A stretch of 64,000 nucleotides of DNA from Maribacter arenosus (GTDB taxonomy: Bacteria; Bacteroidota; Bacteroidia; Flavobacteriales; Flavobacteriaceae), in assembly GCF_014610845.1 (NCBI RefSeq), contig NZ_JABTCG010000006.1:62001-126000 (forward strand), given 5' to 3'. The notes beneath the pieces were generated by a model, which did not search any database, had not been told where the DNA came from, and was given only the letters and a program-made list of their open reading frames with translations. The first letter of the stretch is position 1, and each line of letters opens with the position of its first letter. Positions 26,040 to 33,832 of this stretch are shown here, piece by piece. A program made the translations under genes and the position numbers.

Positions 26040-27125
26040 ATGAAGAATTATAGGGCAGGATTTCCCATTCTTGGAGACTATTTATACGCTAACACCGCCT
26101 CATCTGGCTTGATCCATGAAAGTACAATAGAATGGAGAAGGCAACATGATCAAGATTTTCTTAAAGGGGCCAGTAGTATGAGAATGGAAAGTGCGCATAT
26201 AATAACAGATACCAGGAGGGCAGTAGGGGACTTCTTTGGTTGTACTTATGAAAATGTGGCACTGGTACAAAATTTTTCAATAGGCCTTAATTTGCTTTTA
26301 GAAGGATTGGACAAAAGGAAAAAAGTATTGCTCCTCGAAAACGATTACCCATCTGTCAATTGGTCATTTGAGAACCGGAATTTCCCCATTTCTTATTGTA
26401 AGATCGATGAGGATTTGGAAGAAAATATACGGAGGAAGATTGAAACCGACCAGATTTCGATCTTGGCCCTTAGTGTAGTCCAATGGGTGAATGGTGTTGC
26501 GATAGATTTAGAATTTCTTTCGGAGTTGAAAGCAGATTTCCCCGAGTTATTGATTATAGCCGACGGCACACAATTCTGTGGTACAACTGACTTTGATTTT
26601 AAGGCATCCGCCATAGATGTTCTGGGCGCCAGTTCCTATAAATGGCTTTTGGCGGGTTATGGTAATGCATTTTTCTTGTTCAAGGATCGTATTAAGGAAT
26701 TGGCCAACGTTAAGGTCATTGGTTTTAATGCGGCCAATGCAGATCCAAAAAACAGGGATGGGATTCGTTTTGCTAAAAAATTCGAACCTGGTCATCTGGA
26801 CACATTGAATTTTGGAACCCTGAAACATTCCCTTGGCTTATTAACAGCTATGGGCAAGGATGGAATAGCCAGTCGGTTAAAAAGCCTGTCCATTAAGGCT
26901 AAGAAAGAATTCTCAGCCGTGGGATTATTGGAAGATGTTGTAATCTCGAGAAAAGAGCATAGTACAATTTTCAATGTAAAAGGTGATGACACCATGTTTC
27001 GGCATTTATCCAGTAATGGCATTTTATGTTCACAAAGGGGTAATGGGATTCGATTTAGTTTTCACTTTTACAATACAATGGAGGAAATAGATAAAATTGT
27101 AAGAATCCTTAAGGAAAAGATCTAG
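26040..27125 (+). CDS. Class V aminotransferase-like PLP enzyme
   Basis: A 361-residue fold-type I PLP enzyme of aminotransferase class V (the cysteine desulfurase/isopenicillin epimerase/kynureninase branch). The PLP lysine is in LGASSYKWLLAGYGNAFF, preceded by the Asp of IIADGTQFCGTTDFDF. Members of this branch are hard to assign from sequence; a desulfurase role is less likely because no catalytic cysteine loop is visible near the C-terminus. It is a single gene divergent from the 2TM/folA unit. Confidence 0.82.
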   Translation: MKNYRAGFPILGDYLYANTASSGLIHESTIEWRRQHDQDFLKGASSMRMESAHIITDTRRAVGDFFGCTYENVALVQNFSIGLNLLLEGLDKRKKVLLLENDYPSVNWSFENRNFPISYCKIDEDLEENIRRKIETDQISILALSVVQWVNGVAIDLEFLSELKADFPELLIIADGTQFCGTTDFDFKASAIDVLGASSYKWLLAGYGNAFFLFKDRIKELANVKVIGFNAANADPKNRDGIRFAKKFEPGHLDTLNFGTLKHSLGLLTAMGKDGIASRLKSLSIKAKKEFSAVGLLEDVVISRKEHSTIFNVKGDDTMFRHLSSNGILCSQRGNGIRFSFHFYNTMEEIDKIVRILKEKI

Positions 27126-27220
27126 GGTTTACTTACATAGTAAATTCATAAGGTAGTTTTTATCAAGCCAATCTATATATGCACTATATATTAAGAAAAT
27201 CATAAAAATGATGTGAATCA

Positions 27221-27252
27221 TTGGTTATGAGTGATTTAATACTTTAATTTTG
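27221..27252 (+). promoter_or_regulatory. Promoter of CBM48 gene
   Basis: TTG at 27221, a 21-bp spacer and a perfect -7 box TAATTTTG (27245-27252) precede the start codon by only 24 bp, giving a short leader. Good match to the Bacteroidota consensus. Confidence 0.6.
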
Positions 27253-27276
27253 CGCTGAATTTAAAATGTACATGTT

Positions 27277-27573
27277 ATGGGAATTGCAAAACAATATTTG
27301 AAAACAAAGCCAGTATGTAAAGTGACCTTTACAGTACCGGCAGAAAATGCTAAGAAAGTGGCCGTAGTTGGTGATTTCAACAATTGGAATCCGAAAGGGA
27401 GCACCTTGAAAAAATTGAAAAACGGAACTTTTAAGGGCACATTCGACCTTCCTAAAGAAAAAACCTATGAGTTTAGATATTTGGTTGATGGGGAATTTAT
27501 GAATGAAGCTGAAGCTGATCGTTACCAATGGAACGAATATGCAGGAACTGAAAATGCGGTTCTAGAGCTTTAA
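27277..27573 (+). CDS. Stand-alone CBM48/AMPK-beta-like glycogen-binding protein
   Basis: A 98-residue protein that is almost only an early-set immunoglobulin-like domain of the isoamylase N-terminal/CBM48 type: VTFTVPAENAKKVAVVGDFNNWNP, then LKKLKNGTFKGTFDLPKEKTYEFRYLVDG. In larger proteins this domain binds alpha-1,4/1,6-glucans; here no catalytic domain is attached and no signal peptide is seen, so it is probably cytoplasmic. It may tether a partner to glycogen, which is inference. It has a good promoter and a strong terminator and is transcribed alone. Confidence 0.85.
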   Translation: MGIAKQYLKTKPVCKVTFTVPAENAKKVAVVGDFNNWNPKGSTLKKLKNGTFKGTFDLPKEKTYEFRYLVDGEFMNEAEADRYQWNEYAGTENAVLEL

Positions 27574-27591
27574 TCATAGAAGAAAAAATAA

Positions 27592-27630
27592 AAAAGTCCC
27601 AAAAGTCGAAACTTTTGGGCCTTTTTTATT
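27592..27630. terminator. Bidirectional terminator
   Basis: Stem CCCAAAAGT-CGAA-ACTTTTGGG with A-run before and T-run after serves both the CBM48 gene (plus) and thyA (minus). Confidence 0.92.
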
Positions 27631-27649
27631 TGATATGATTTTCCTTAGA

Positions 27650-28474
27650 TTATACCGCAACAACCCCTTTTATATGAGGGTATGGATTATAATCGACCAG
27701 TGTAAAGTCCTCAAACTTAAAATCGAAAATATCATTTACTTCAGGATTGATAACCATTTTAGGCAATGGTCTGGGCTCTCGGCTTAACTGTAATTCCACT
27801 TGTTCCAAATGGTTATTGTAGATATGGGCATCCCCGAAAGTATGAATGAATTCCCCTGGTTGATAGCCACAAACTTGGGCCATCATCAAAGTAAATAGGG
27901 CATAGGAGGCAATATTGAAAGGTACTCCTAAAAAGATATCCGCACTACGCTGGTACAATTGGCAAGATAACTTGCCATCGGCCACATAAAATTGAAAGAA
28001 AGCGTGACAAGGTGGTAGGGCAGCTTTGCCATTGGCTACATTTTTGGCAAATGAACTGGAGGTATCCGGAAGTACGCTCGGATTCCAAGCCGAGACCAAC
28101 ATTCTTCTGCTGTTCGGATTGTTCTTTAGGGTATGGACAACTTCTTTGATTTGGTCAATTTCCTCGCCGTTCCAATTGCGCCATTGGTGTCCATAAACGG
28201 GCCCTAAATCCCCATTTTCATCGGCCCATTCATTCCATATACGCACCCCGTTTTCTTGAAGGTAGGCGATATTGGTATCCCCTTTTAGAAACCAAAGAAG
28301 TTCGTATATGATCGATTTTAAGTGCAACTTTTTGGTCGTGACCATAGGAAATCCTTGACTAAGGTCAAAACGCATTTGATGACCAAAAACACTTAGGGTT
28401 CCTGTTCCGGTGCGATCCCCTTTTTGGCAGCCATTTTCTAAAACCTGTTTTAATAAATCGTGGTATTGTTTCAT
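27650..28474 (-). CDS. thyA: Thymidylate synthase
   Basis: ThyA methylates dUMP to dTMP using methylene-THF. The 274-residue protein shows the catalytic cysteine in [13 protein letters not shown], the substrate-binding [18 protein letters not shown] and the N-terminal [19 protein letters not shown]. The sequence is the standard folate-dependent form. It is the last gene of a minus-strand series with the nucleoside transporter upstream by 130 bp, consistent with pyrimidine metabolism. Confidence 0.97.
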   Translation of the reverse strand: MKQYHDLLKQVLENGCQKGDRTGTGTLSVFGHQMRFDLSQGFPMVTTKKLHLKSIIYELLWFLKGDTNIAYLQENGVRIWNEWADENGDLGPVYGHQWRNWNGEEIDQIKEVVHTLKNNPNSRRMLVSAWNPSVLPDTSSSFAKNVANGKAALPPCHAFFQFYVADGKLSCQLYQRSADIFLGVPFNIASYALFTLMMAQVCGYQPGEFIHTFGDAHIYNNHLEQVELQLSREPRPLPKMVINPEVNDIFDFKFEDFTLVDYNPYPHIKGVVAV

Positions 28475-28604
28475 ATGAAGTACGATCCCTAAAAAGGGAT
28501 TTCAAAAATTTATATCAAAATTATCGGGATAAAAATAAGGAAATGCCAAAGGATTTTTGAGGACTCAAAATTATTATTATAAAAATTTATCAACGAATTA
28601 AATA

Positions 28605-30068
28605 TCAACCTAAAATCATACCGGCAATGGTTGCCGACAGTAAGGAGGCGATAGAACCCCCAAGAACGGCCCGCATACCAAATTCGGAAAGTGTTCTGCG
28701 TTGGCCAGGTGCCAATGAACCAATACCACCGATCTGTATACCTATAGAAGCGAAATTTGCAAAACCACATAGCATATAGGTTGCCATGATCACTGATTTG
28801 TTGTAGGTGAAATGGGTGGCATTGGCAACATCCTTCAGTTCGGCCAATTGAATATAGCCCACAAATTCACTGGCCGCCAATTTTATACCCAACAATTGCC
28901 CCATTTGCATAATATCCGCTGTCTGCACCCCTGTGAGCCACATTAAGGGGGCAAAAATAGTTCCTAGTATAGCTTCCAGAGAGAGCTGATTGTAAGATGA
29001 ATTGGCTGCAATCCATCCATTGAACGAGGTAAGATCTCCGGCCCATCCCAACATTCCATTTATCATGGCGATAAAGGCAACGAAGACTAAGAGCATTGCA
29101 CCTACATTTACAGCCAATTTTAAACCTTCCGTGGTACCATTGGCAATAGCATCCAGAATATTTGCGCCTATTTTCTCCGCAGAAACTGAAACGTCGGTAT
29201 TGACCGATTCCGTTTGTGGATATAATATTTTTGAAATTACAATGGCACCTGGGGCTGCCATTACGGACGCAGCAATCAGGTGTCTTGCAAATTCAAGTCG
29301 CAACTGTTGGTCATTTCCCCCTAAAAAACCGATATAAGCAGCTAAAACCCCTCCTGCGACGGTTGCCATTCCTCCGATCATGACCAGCAAGATTTCAGAC
29401 CTGTTCATTTTTTCCAAATAGGCCTTGATCATTAGCGGGGATTCCGTCTGCCCCAAAAATATGTTTCCTGCTACGGAGAGACCTTCCGGACCCGATATTC
29501 CGAGGGTTTTTGTTAACAACCAGGCCAAGCCTTTTACTATTTTTTGGATAACCCCTAAATAGAATAGGACAGAGGTCAAAGCCGAAAAAAAGATGATTGT
29601 AGGTAGAATTTGAAAGGCAAAAATATAGCCGATATTTGGGTTTTCCAGGTTTAATAGGTTGCCTAAAATGAACTCGCTACCTGCCATGGTGAAATTAAGT
29701 AGTTCATTAAAAATCTTGCCCAAAAATTCAAAAAACATACGAACGAAAGGTACTTTCAGTATACTTATGGCCAATACTACCTGAATGCCAAGACCAATAC
29801 TTACGGTTTTCCAATTAATAGCCTTTCTATTGGCACTGAAGAGATATGAAATTAGGATAAGGGCCAACATTCCCAAAATTCCCCGCCATAAACTGTCGAT
29901 AGAAAACCCTGCATTGGGTATCATCTGTATCGCTGTAGCGGATTCCTGGGTATTCGATATAATAGTTTCTGTTACCGAAGTAAGGGTGTCTTGAGTTGCC
30001 GTAGTTTGTGCAATGGAAGTTAAGGATATAAGAAGAATCAAAAAAAGCATCCAAAAATTAGTCTTCAT
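28605..30068 (-). CDS. Concentrative nucleoside transporter (CNT/NupC family)
   Basis: A 487-residue transporter of the CNT family, importing nucleosides with Na+ or H+. Characteristic segments are GNIFLGQTESPLMIKAYLEKMNRSE, GGMATVAGGVLAAYIG and ANFASIGIQIGGIGSLAPGQRRTLSEFG. The N-terminus has an additional hydrophobic signal-like helix and a Thr-rich stretch (about 20-55) not present in E. coli NupC; longer N-termini occur in other CNT proteins. It sits between the BFN-domain gene and thyA and complements the salvage enzymes. Confidence 0.93.
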   Translation of the reverse strand: MKTNFWMLFLILLISLTSIAQTTATQDTLTSVTETIISNTQESATAIQMIPNAGFSIDSLWRGILGMLALILISYLFSANRKAINWKTVSIGLGIQVVLAISILKVPFVRMFFEFLGKIFNELLNFTMAGSEFILGNLLNLENPNIGYIFAFQILPTIIFFSALTSVLFYLGVIQKIVKGLAWLLTKTLGISGPEGLSVAGNIFLGQTESPLMIKAYLEKMNRSEILLVMIGGMATVAGGVLAAYIGFLGGNDQQLRLEFARHLIAASVMAAPGAIVISKILYPQTESVNTDVSVSAEKIGANILDAIANGTTEGLKLAVNVGAMLLVFVAFIAMINGMLGWAGDLTSFNGWIAANSSYNQLSLEAILGTIFAPLMWLTGVQTADIMQMGQLLGIKLAASEFVGYIQLAELKDVANATHFTYNKSVIMATYMLCGFANFASIGIQIGGIGSLAPGQRRTLSEFGMRAVLGGSIASLLSATIAGMILG

Positions 30069-30088
30069 AAAAAGAATGCTTATTTAGG

Positions 30089-30718
30089 TTAATTTCTTTT
30101 GGAAATCTCGTCTCTTAACTTGGCAGCCTTTTCATAGTTCTCGTTGGCCACTGCCTTTTCCAGTTCTTTTTTCAATTCATCAATGGTCAATTCGGTAAAC
30201 GCATCGGTAGCACCTTGATCGATTTCCACGGTTTCCCCTTCCTGTAATATTTCATCGACCATGATACTGTCATCTTTTTCGGTTTTTTCGCTATCCTTTG
30301 ACGAAAACTTCAAGAATATCCCGGCCTTGTCCAAAATGGTCTTATAGGTAAATATAGGGGCGTTAAAACGAAGGGCCAACGCAATGGCATCACTAGTCCT
30401 GGCATCGATAATTTCCTCGATTTTGTCCCTTTCGCAGATGATACTGGAGTAAAAAACCCCATCTACCAATTTATGGATGATAACCTGTTTGATGACGATA
30501 TCAAAGCGATCTGCAAAATTCTTGAAAAGATCATGTGTCAAAGGCCGAGGTGGTTTTATCTCTTTTTCAAGTGCAATAGCAATGGATTGTGCCTCAAACG
30601 CTCCAATGACAATCGGAAGTTTGCGGTCACCGTCAACCTCGTTCAAAATTAGGGCATAGGCACCATTCTGCGTCTGGCTATAGGAAATCCCCTTAATTTT
30701 TAATCGTACTAAACTCAT
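30089..30718 (-). CDS. Bifunctional nuclease-domain protein with UVR motif
   Basis: A 209-residue protein with a BFN domain (DUF151, about 5-135; ILNEVDGDRKLPIVIGAFEAQSIA and ARTSDAIALALRFNAPIF) followed by an acidic linker and a UVR (UvrB/UvrC-type) motif at about 175-207 (LTIDELKKELEKAVANENYEKAAKLRDEI). BFN proteins of plants have been reported to have nuclease activity; the bacterial role is unclear. It is upstream of the nucleoside transporter by 20 bp and probably co-transcribed with it. Confidence 0.88.
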   Translation of the reverse strand: MSLVRLKIKGISYSQTQNGAYALILNEVDGDRKLPIVIGAFEAQSIAIALEKEIKPPRPLTHDLFKNFADRFDIVIKQVIIHKLVDGVFYSSIICERDKIEEIIDARTSDAIALALRFNAPIFTYKTILDKAGIFLKFSSKDSEKTEKDDSIMVDEILQEGETVEIDQGATDAFTELTIDELKKELEKAVANENYEKAAKLRDEISKRN

Positions 30719-30738
30719 AGGTCGTAATAATCCACAAA

Positions 30739-30782
30739 GGGCTGTTCAAATTAAAAGGCATGACCAATTAACTGAACAGCCC
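30739..30782 (-). terminator. Hairpin between etfA and BFN gene
   Basis: Stem GGGCTGTTCA/TGAACAGCCC with a 24-nt loop lies in the 88-bp gap after etfA. The T-run on the minus strand is short, so it may be a weak terminator. Confidence 0.5.
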
Positions 30783-30806
30783 CTTAGAGGCGCAAATTAA
30801 CAAAAA

Positions 30807-31775
30807 TTAAGCGTTTTGAGCTTTAAATTCTTTTAATTTTTCGATGAGTTTAGGCACAACTTCAAAGGCATCGCCAACAATACCGTAGTCTGCAGCTTTG
30901 AAAAATGGTGCTTCTGGATCTGTATTGATAACTACTTTGGTTTTTGAGGCACTTACTCCTGCCAAGTGTTGTATAGCTCCTGAAATACCAATGGCTATGT
31001 AGAGATTGCTGGCCACTGGTTTACCCGTTTGTCCCACGTGTTCACTATGGGGCCTCCAACCCATATCCGATACGGGTTTGGAACAAGCCGTGGCGGCTCC
31101 GAGAATATCAGCCAACTCCTCGATCATGCCCCAATTTTCAGGTCCTTTCAGACCTCGCCCTCCCGAAACCACAATATCGGCATCCGCAATAGAAGTCTTG
31201 CCAACGACTTTATCAACCTCTATTGATTTGGTTGAGAAATCAGAATCGTTTAATTCAGGGGAAAAATCTTCAATACTTACGGAAGTTTTATTTTCAACCA
31301 GCCCAAAAGAATTGTTAGATAAGCCTATGACCTTATTATCCGTATGGATTTGGGTATGGGCATAACCTTTATTACTGAATACGGTGCGCTTTACTGTAAA
31401 TGGATTTGCACTTTCAGGTGCGGTTACTACATTGGAAACATAACCGGCCTCTAATTTAGCGGCCACTATGGGAGCAAGGAATTTCGTATCCGAACTTGAA
31501 CTGACAATAATGACCTTGGCTCCTTCTTGCTTTGCTGCTTGGGTAATGGCTTTGGTATAGGCTTTTGCGTTGAAAGTCTTCAATTGGTCGCTTGAAACAT
31601 TCAATATCTTAGAAATGCCATATTGACCAAGGCTTTCATTTTCATTGGCGTTGATTGAAATGGCCGTTGCAGTAGTGCCCAAAAGTTTGGCAACTGCATT
31701 GGCATAGGAGGCAACTTCAAAAGCGTTCTTTTTGAATTTACCACTATCTGATTCTGTATAGACTAATACTGACAT
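30807..31775 (-). CDS. etfA: Electron transfer flavoprotein alpha subunit
   Basis: EtfA binds FAD and, with EtfB, carries electrons from acyl-CoA dehydrogenases to the respiratory chain. The 322-residue protein has the C-terminal FAD domain: SGGRGLKGPENWGMIEELADILGAATACSKPVSDMGW followed by VGQTGKPVASNLYIAIGISGAIQHLAG. It lies 38 bp downstream of etfB on the same strand. Standard length for the family. Confidence 0.96.
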   Translation of the reverse strand: MSVLVYTESDSGKFKKNAFEVASYANAVAKLLGTTATAISINANENESLGQYGISKILNVSSDQLKTFNAKAYTKAITQAAKQEGAKVIIVSSSSDTKFLAPIVAAKLEAGYVSNVVTAPESANPFTVKRTVFSNKGYAHTQIHTDNKVIGLSNNSFGLVENKTSVSIEDFSPELNDSDFSTKSIEVDKVVGKTSIADADIVVSGGRGLKGPENWGMIEELADILGAATACSKPVSDMGWRPHSEHVGQTGKPVASNLYIAIGISGAIQHLAGVSASKTKVVINTDPEAPFFKAADYGIVGDAFEVVPKLIEKLKEFKAQNA

Positions 31776-31813
31776 AATTTTTATTTTTTAACTGAGCTTG
31801 TTTAGGAGTAGGT

Positions 31814-32560
31814 TCAAATCACTTTGGCTTCGTTGTGCAATAGCTGTACCAATTCCTCGACATTGTTTGCATCGACCAATTTCACCGCGCCTTTTGGCGC
31901 TGGCTTATCAAACTTAATATCGGAAGTGGCAACGGTGGCCTCAATCGGTTCAACGACATTCAAAGTCTTTTTCCTGGCCATCATGATCCCTCTCATGTTC
32001 GGGATGCGTAAATCACTTTCCTGTACCAGTCCTTTTTGCCCACCGATTACCAATGGCAATGTGGTCTTGATTTTTTCCTTTCCTCCATCAATCTCACGTG
32101 AAGCCTGTACATTGTTGCCGTCAACCTCGATATCGATACACATGTTTACGAAATTCATGTCCAACAAAGTAGCTAAGATACCAGGGACCATACCGCCATT
32201 GTAGTCAATGGATTCCCTTCCAGCAATAATCAGATCATACCCGCCATTTTTGACAACTGCAGCCAATTGTTGGGCGACAAAATGGCCATCGGTAGGCTCG
32301 GCGTTTACCCTAATGGCTTCATCGGCGCCAATGGCAAGTGCCTTGCGAATGGTAGGTTCTGCAGTGGAACCGCCAACTGAGGCTACATGTACTATTGCGC
32401 CTTGTTTCTCCTTAAACCACATGGCGCGTGTAAGCCCAAACTCGTCGTTTGGGTTTATCACAAATTGAACTCCATTAGTGTCAAATTTGGTGTCACCCTC
32501 TGTAAAATTGATTTTTGAGGTGGTGTCTGGTACATTGCTAATACAAACTAATATCTTCAT
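31814..32560 (-). CDS. etfB: Electron transfer flavoprotein beta subunit
   Basis: A 248-residue ETF beta subunit with the family segments MKILVCISNVPDTTSKINF, the AMP-binding ADE-containing region ALAIGADEAIRVN, and the recognition-loop region IVDGGKEKIKTTLPLVIGGQKGLVQESDLRIPNMRGIMMARKKTL (read here as REIDGGKEKIKTTLP...). It is first in the etfBA operon. The 181-bp divergent gap to pdhB contains the pdhB -7 box. Confidence 0.96.
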   Translation of the reverse strand: MKILVCISNVPDTTSKINFTEGDTKFDTNGVQFVINPNDEFGLTRAMWFKEKQGAIVHVASVGGSTAEPTIRKALAIGADEAIRVNAEPTDGHFVAQQLAAVVKNGGYDLIIAGRESIDYNGGMVPGILATLLDMNFVNMCIDIEVDGNNVQASREIDGGKEKIKTTLPLVIGGQKGLVQESDLRIPNMRGIMMARKKTLNVVEPIEATVATSDIKFDKPAPKGAVKLVDANNVEELVQLLHNEAKVI

Positions 32561-32741
32561 AAACGAACTATTTTCAGGTGTTTAATAGAATGCTGCTAAG
32601 ATAAGTAATCTTTTTAGAAAATACTATGCACGCATAATAACATTCTTACTTTTTTTGAAACATTGACCCATTAAATTGACATATAATTTGCTATTTTTGC
32701 TTTCGTTTTTGTCCGTAGGGATAATTAAATAAAATCAGTAA

Positions 32742-33719
32742 ATGAAGACACTACAGTTTAGGCAAGCTATCGCAGAGGCCATGTCAGAGGAAATGAGAAA
32801 TGACGAGTCCATATATTTAATGGGCGAGGAAGTTGCAGAGTACAATGGCGCCTATAAGGCATCAAAAGGAATGTTGGATGAATTTGGTCCTGAGCGTGTC
32901 ATCGATACCCCGATTTCAGAATTAGGTTTTTCAGGTATTGGTGTGGGTTCTACATTAGTAGGTAATAGACCAATTATTGAATTCATGACTTTTAACTTTG
33001 CATTGGTCGGTATTGATCAAATTATAAGTAACGCTGCGAAAATCAGACAAATGTCTGGTGGGCAGTTCAATTGTCCTATCGTTTTCCGTGGGCCAACAGG
33101 TTCCGCGGGTCAATTAGGTGCGACGCATTCACAGGCATTTGAAAGTTGGTTTGCGAACTGTCCGGGTTTAAAGGTAGTTGTACCTTCCAACCCTGCAGAT
33201 GCTAAAGGATTGTTGAAGTCTTCCATCAGGGATAATGATCCCGTTATTTTTATGGAATCTGAACAAATGTACGGTGATAAAGGTGAAGTTCCCGAAGGTG
33301 AGTATACCATTCCTTTAGGTGTAGCCGATATCAGGAGGGAAGGCACTGATGTGACCATAGTTTCTTTTGGGAAGATTATTAAAGAAGCGGATAAAGCCGC
33401 CGATGAATTGGCCAAAGAAGGCATAAGTTGCGAGATTATCGATTTACGTACGGTAAAGCCTATGGATTATGAGGCGATCTTAAATTCCGTAAAGAAAACC
33501 AATCGTTTGGTAATTTTGGAGGAAGCATGGCCTTTTGGCAATGTAGCAACCGAAATCACCTTCCATGTGCAAAAAAATGCATTTGACTACTTGGATGCAC
33601 CCATCCAAAAAATAAATACGGCTGATACTCCAGCACCTTATTCCCCAGTTTTATTGGCGGAATGGCTGCCAAACCATGAAGATGTTATTAATGCAGTTAA
33701 AAAAGTGTTATATAAATAA
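32742..33719 (+). CDS. pdhB: Pyruvate dehydrogenase E1 beta subunit
   Basis: E1 beta of the pyruvate dehydrogenase complex, 325 residues, partner of PdhA (12477). It has LMGEEVAEYNGAYKASKGM, the PTGSAGQLGATHSQAFESWFANCPGLKVVVP region and the C-terminal EEAWPFGNVATEI domain. It is monocistronic, with a -7-type box TATTTTTG at 32692-32699 about 45 bp before the start and a terminator after it. Its separation of 17 kb from pdhAC is noted as a finding. Confidence 0.96.
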   Translation: MKTLQFRQAIAEAMSEEMRNDESIYLMGEEVAEYNGAYKASKGMLDEFGPERVIDTPISELGFSGIGVGSTLVGNRPIIEFMTFNFALVGIDQIISNAAKIRQMSGGQFNCPIVFRGPTGSAGQLGATHSQAFESWFANCPGLKVVVPSNPADAKGLLKSSIRDNDPVIFMESEQMYGDKGEVPEGEYTIPLGVADIRREGTDVTIVSFGKIIKEADKAADELAKEGISCEIIDLRTVKPMDYEAILNSVKKTNRLVILEEAWPFGNVATEITFHVQKNAFDYLDAPIQKINTADTPAPYSPVLLAEWLPNHEDVINAVKKVLYK

Positions 33720-33745
33720 GTAGTACCAATTTGTAAAGGTAATTT

Positions 33746-33784
33746 AGCTTCGCCGACCAAGTGTTGACGAAGCTTTTGATTTTA
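33746..33784 (+). terminator. Terminator after pdhB
   Basis: Stem AGCTTCG/CGAAGCT with an inner imperfect GAC/GTTG pairing is followed by TTTTGATTTT. Confidence 0.75.
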
Positions 33785-33832
33785 ATGGTACAACTCCTTT
33801 TTTTGTAACAGCACTTTGAACACCAGTCCTAG

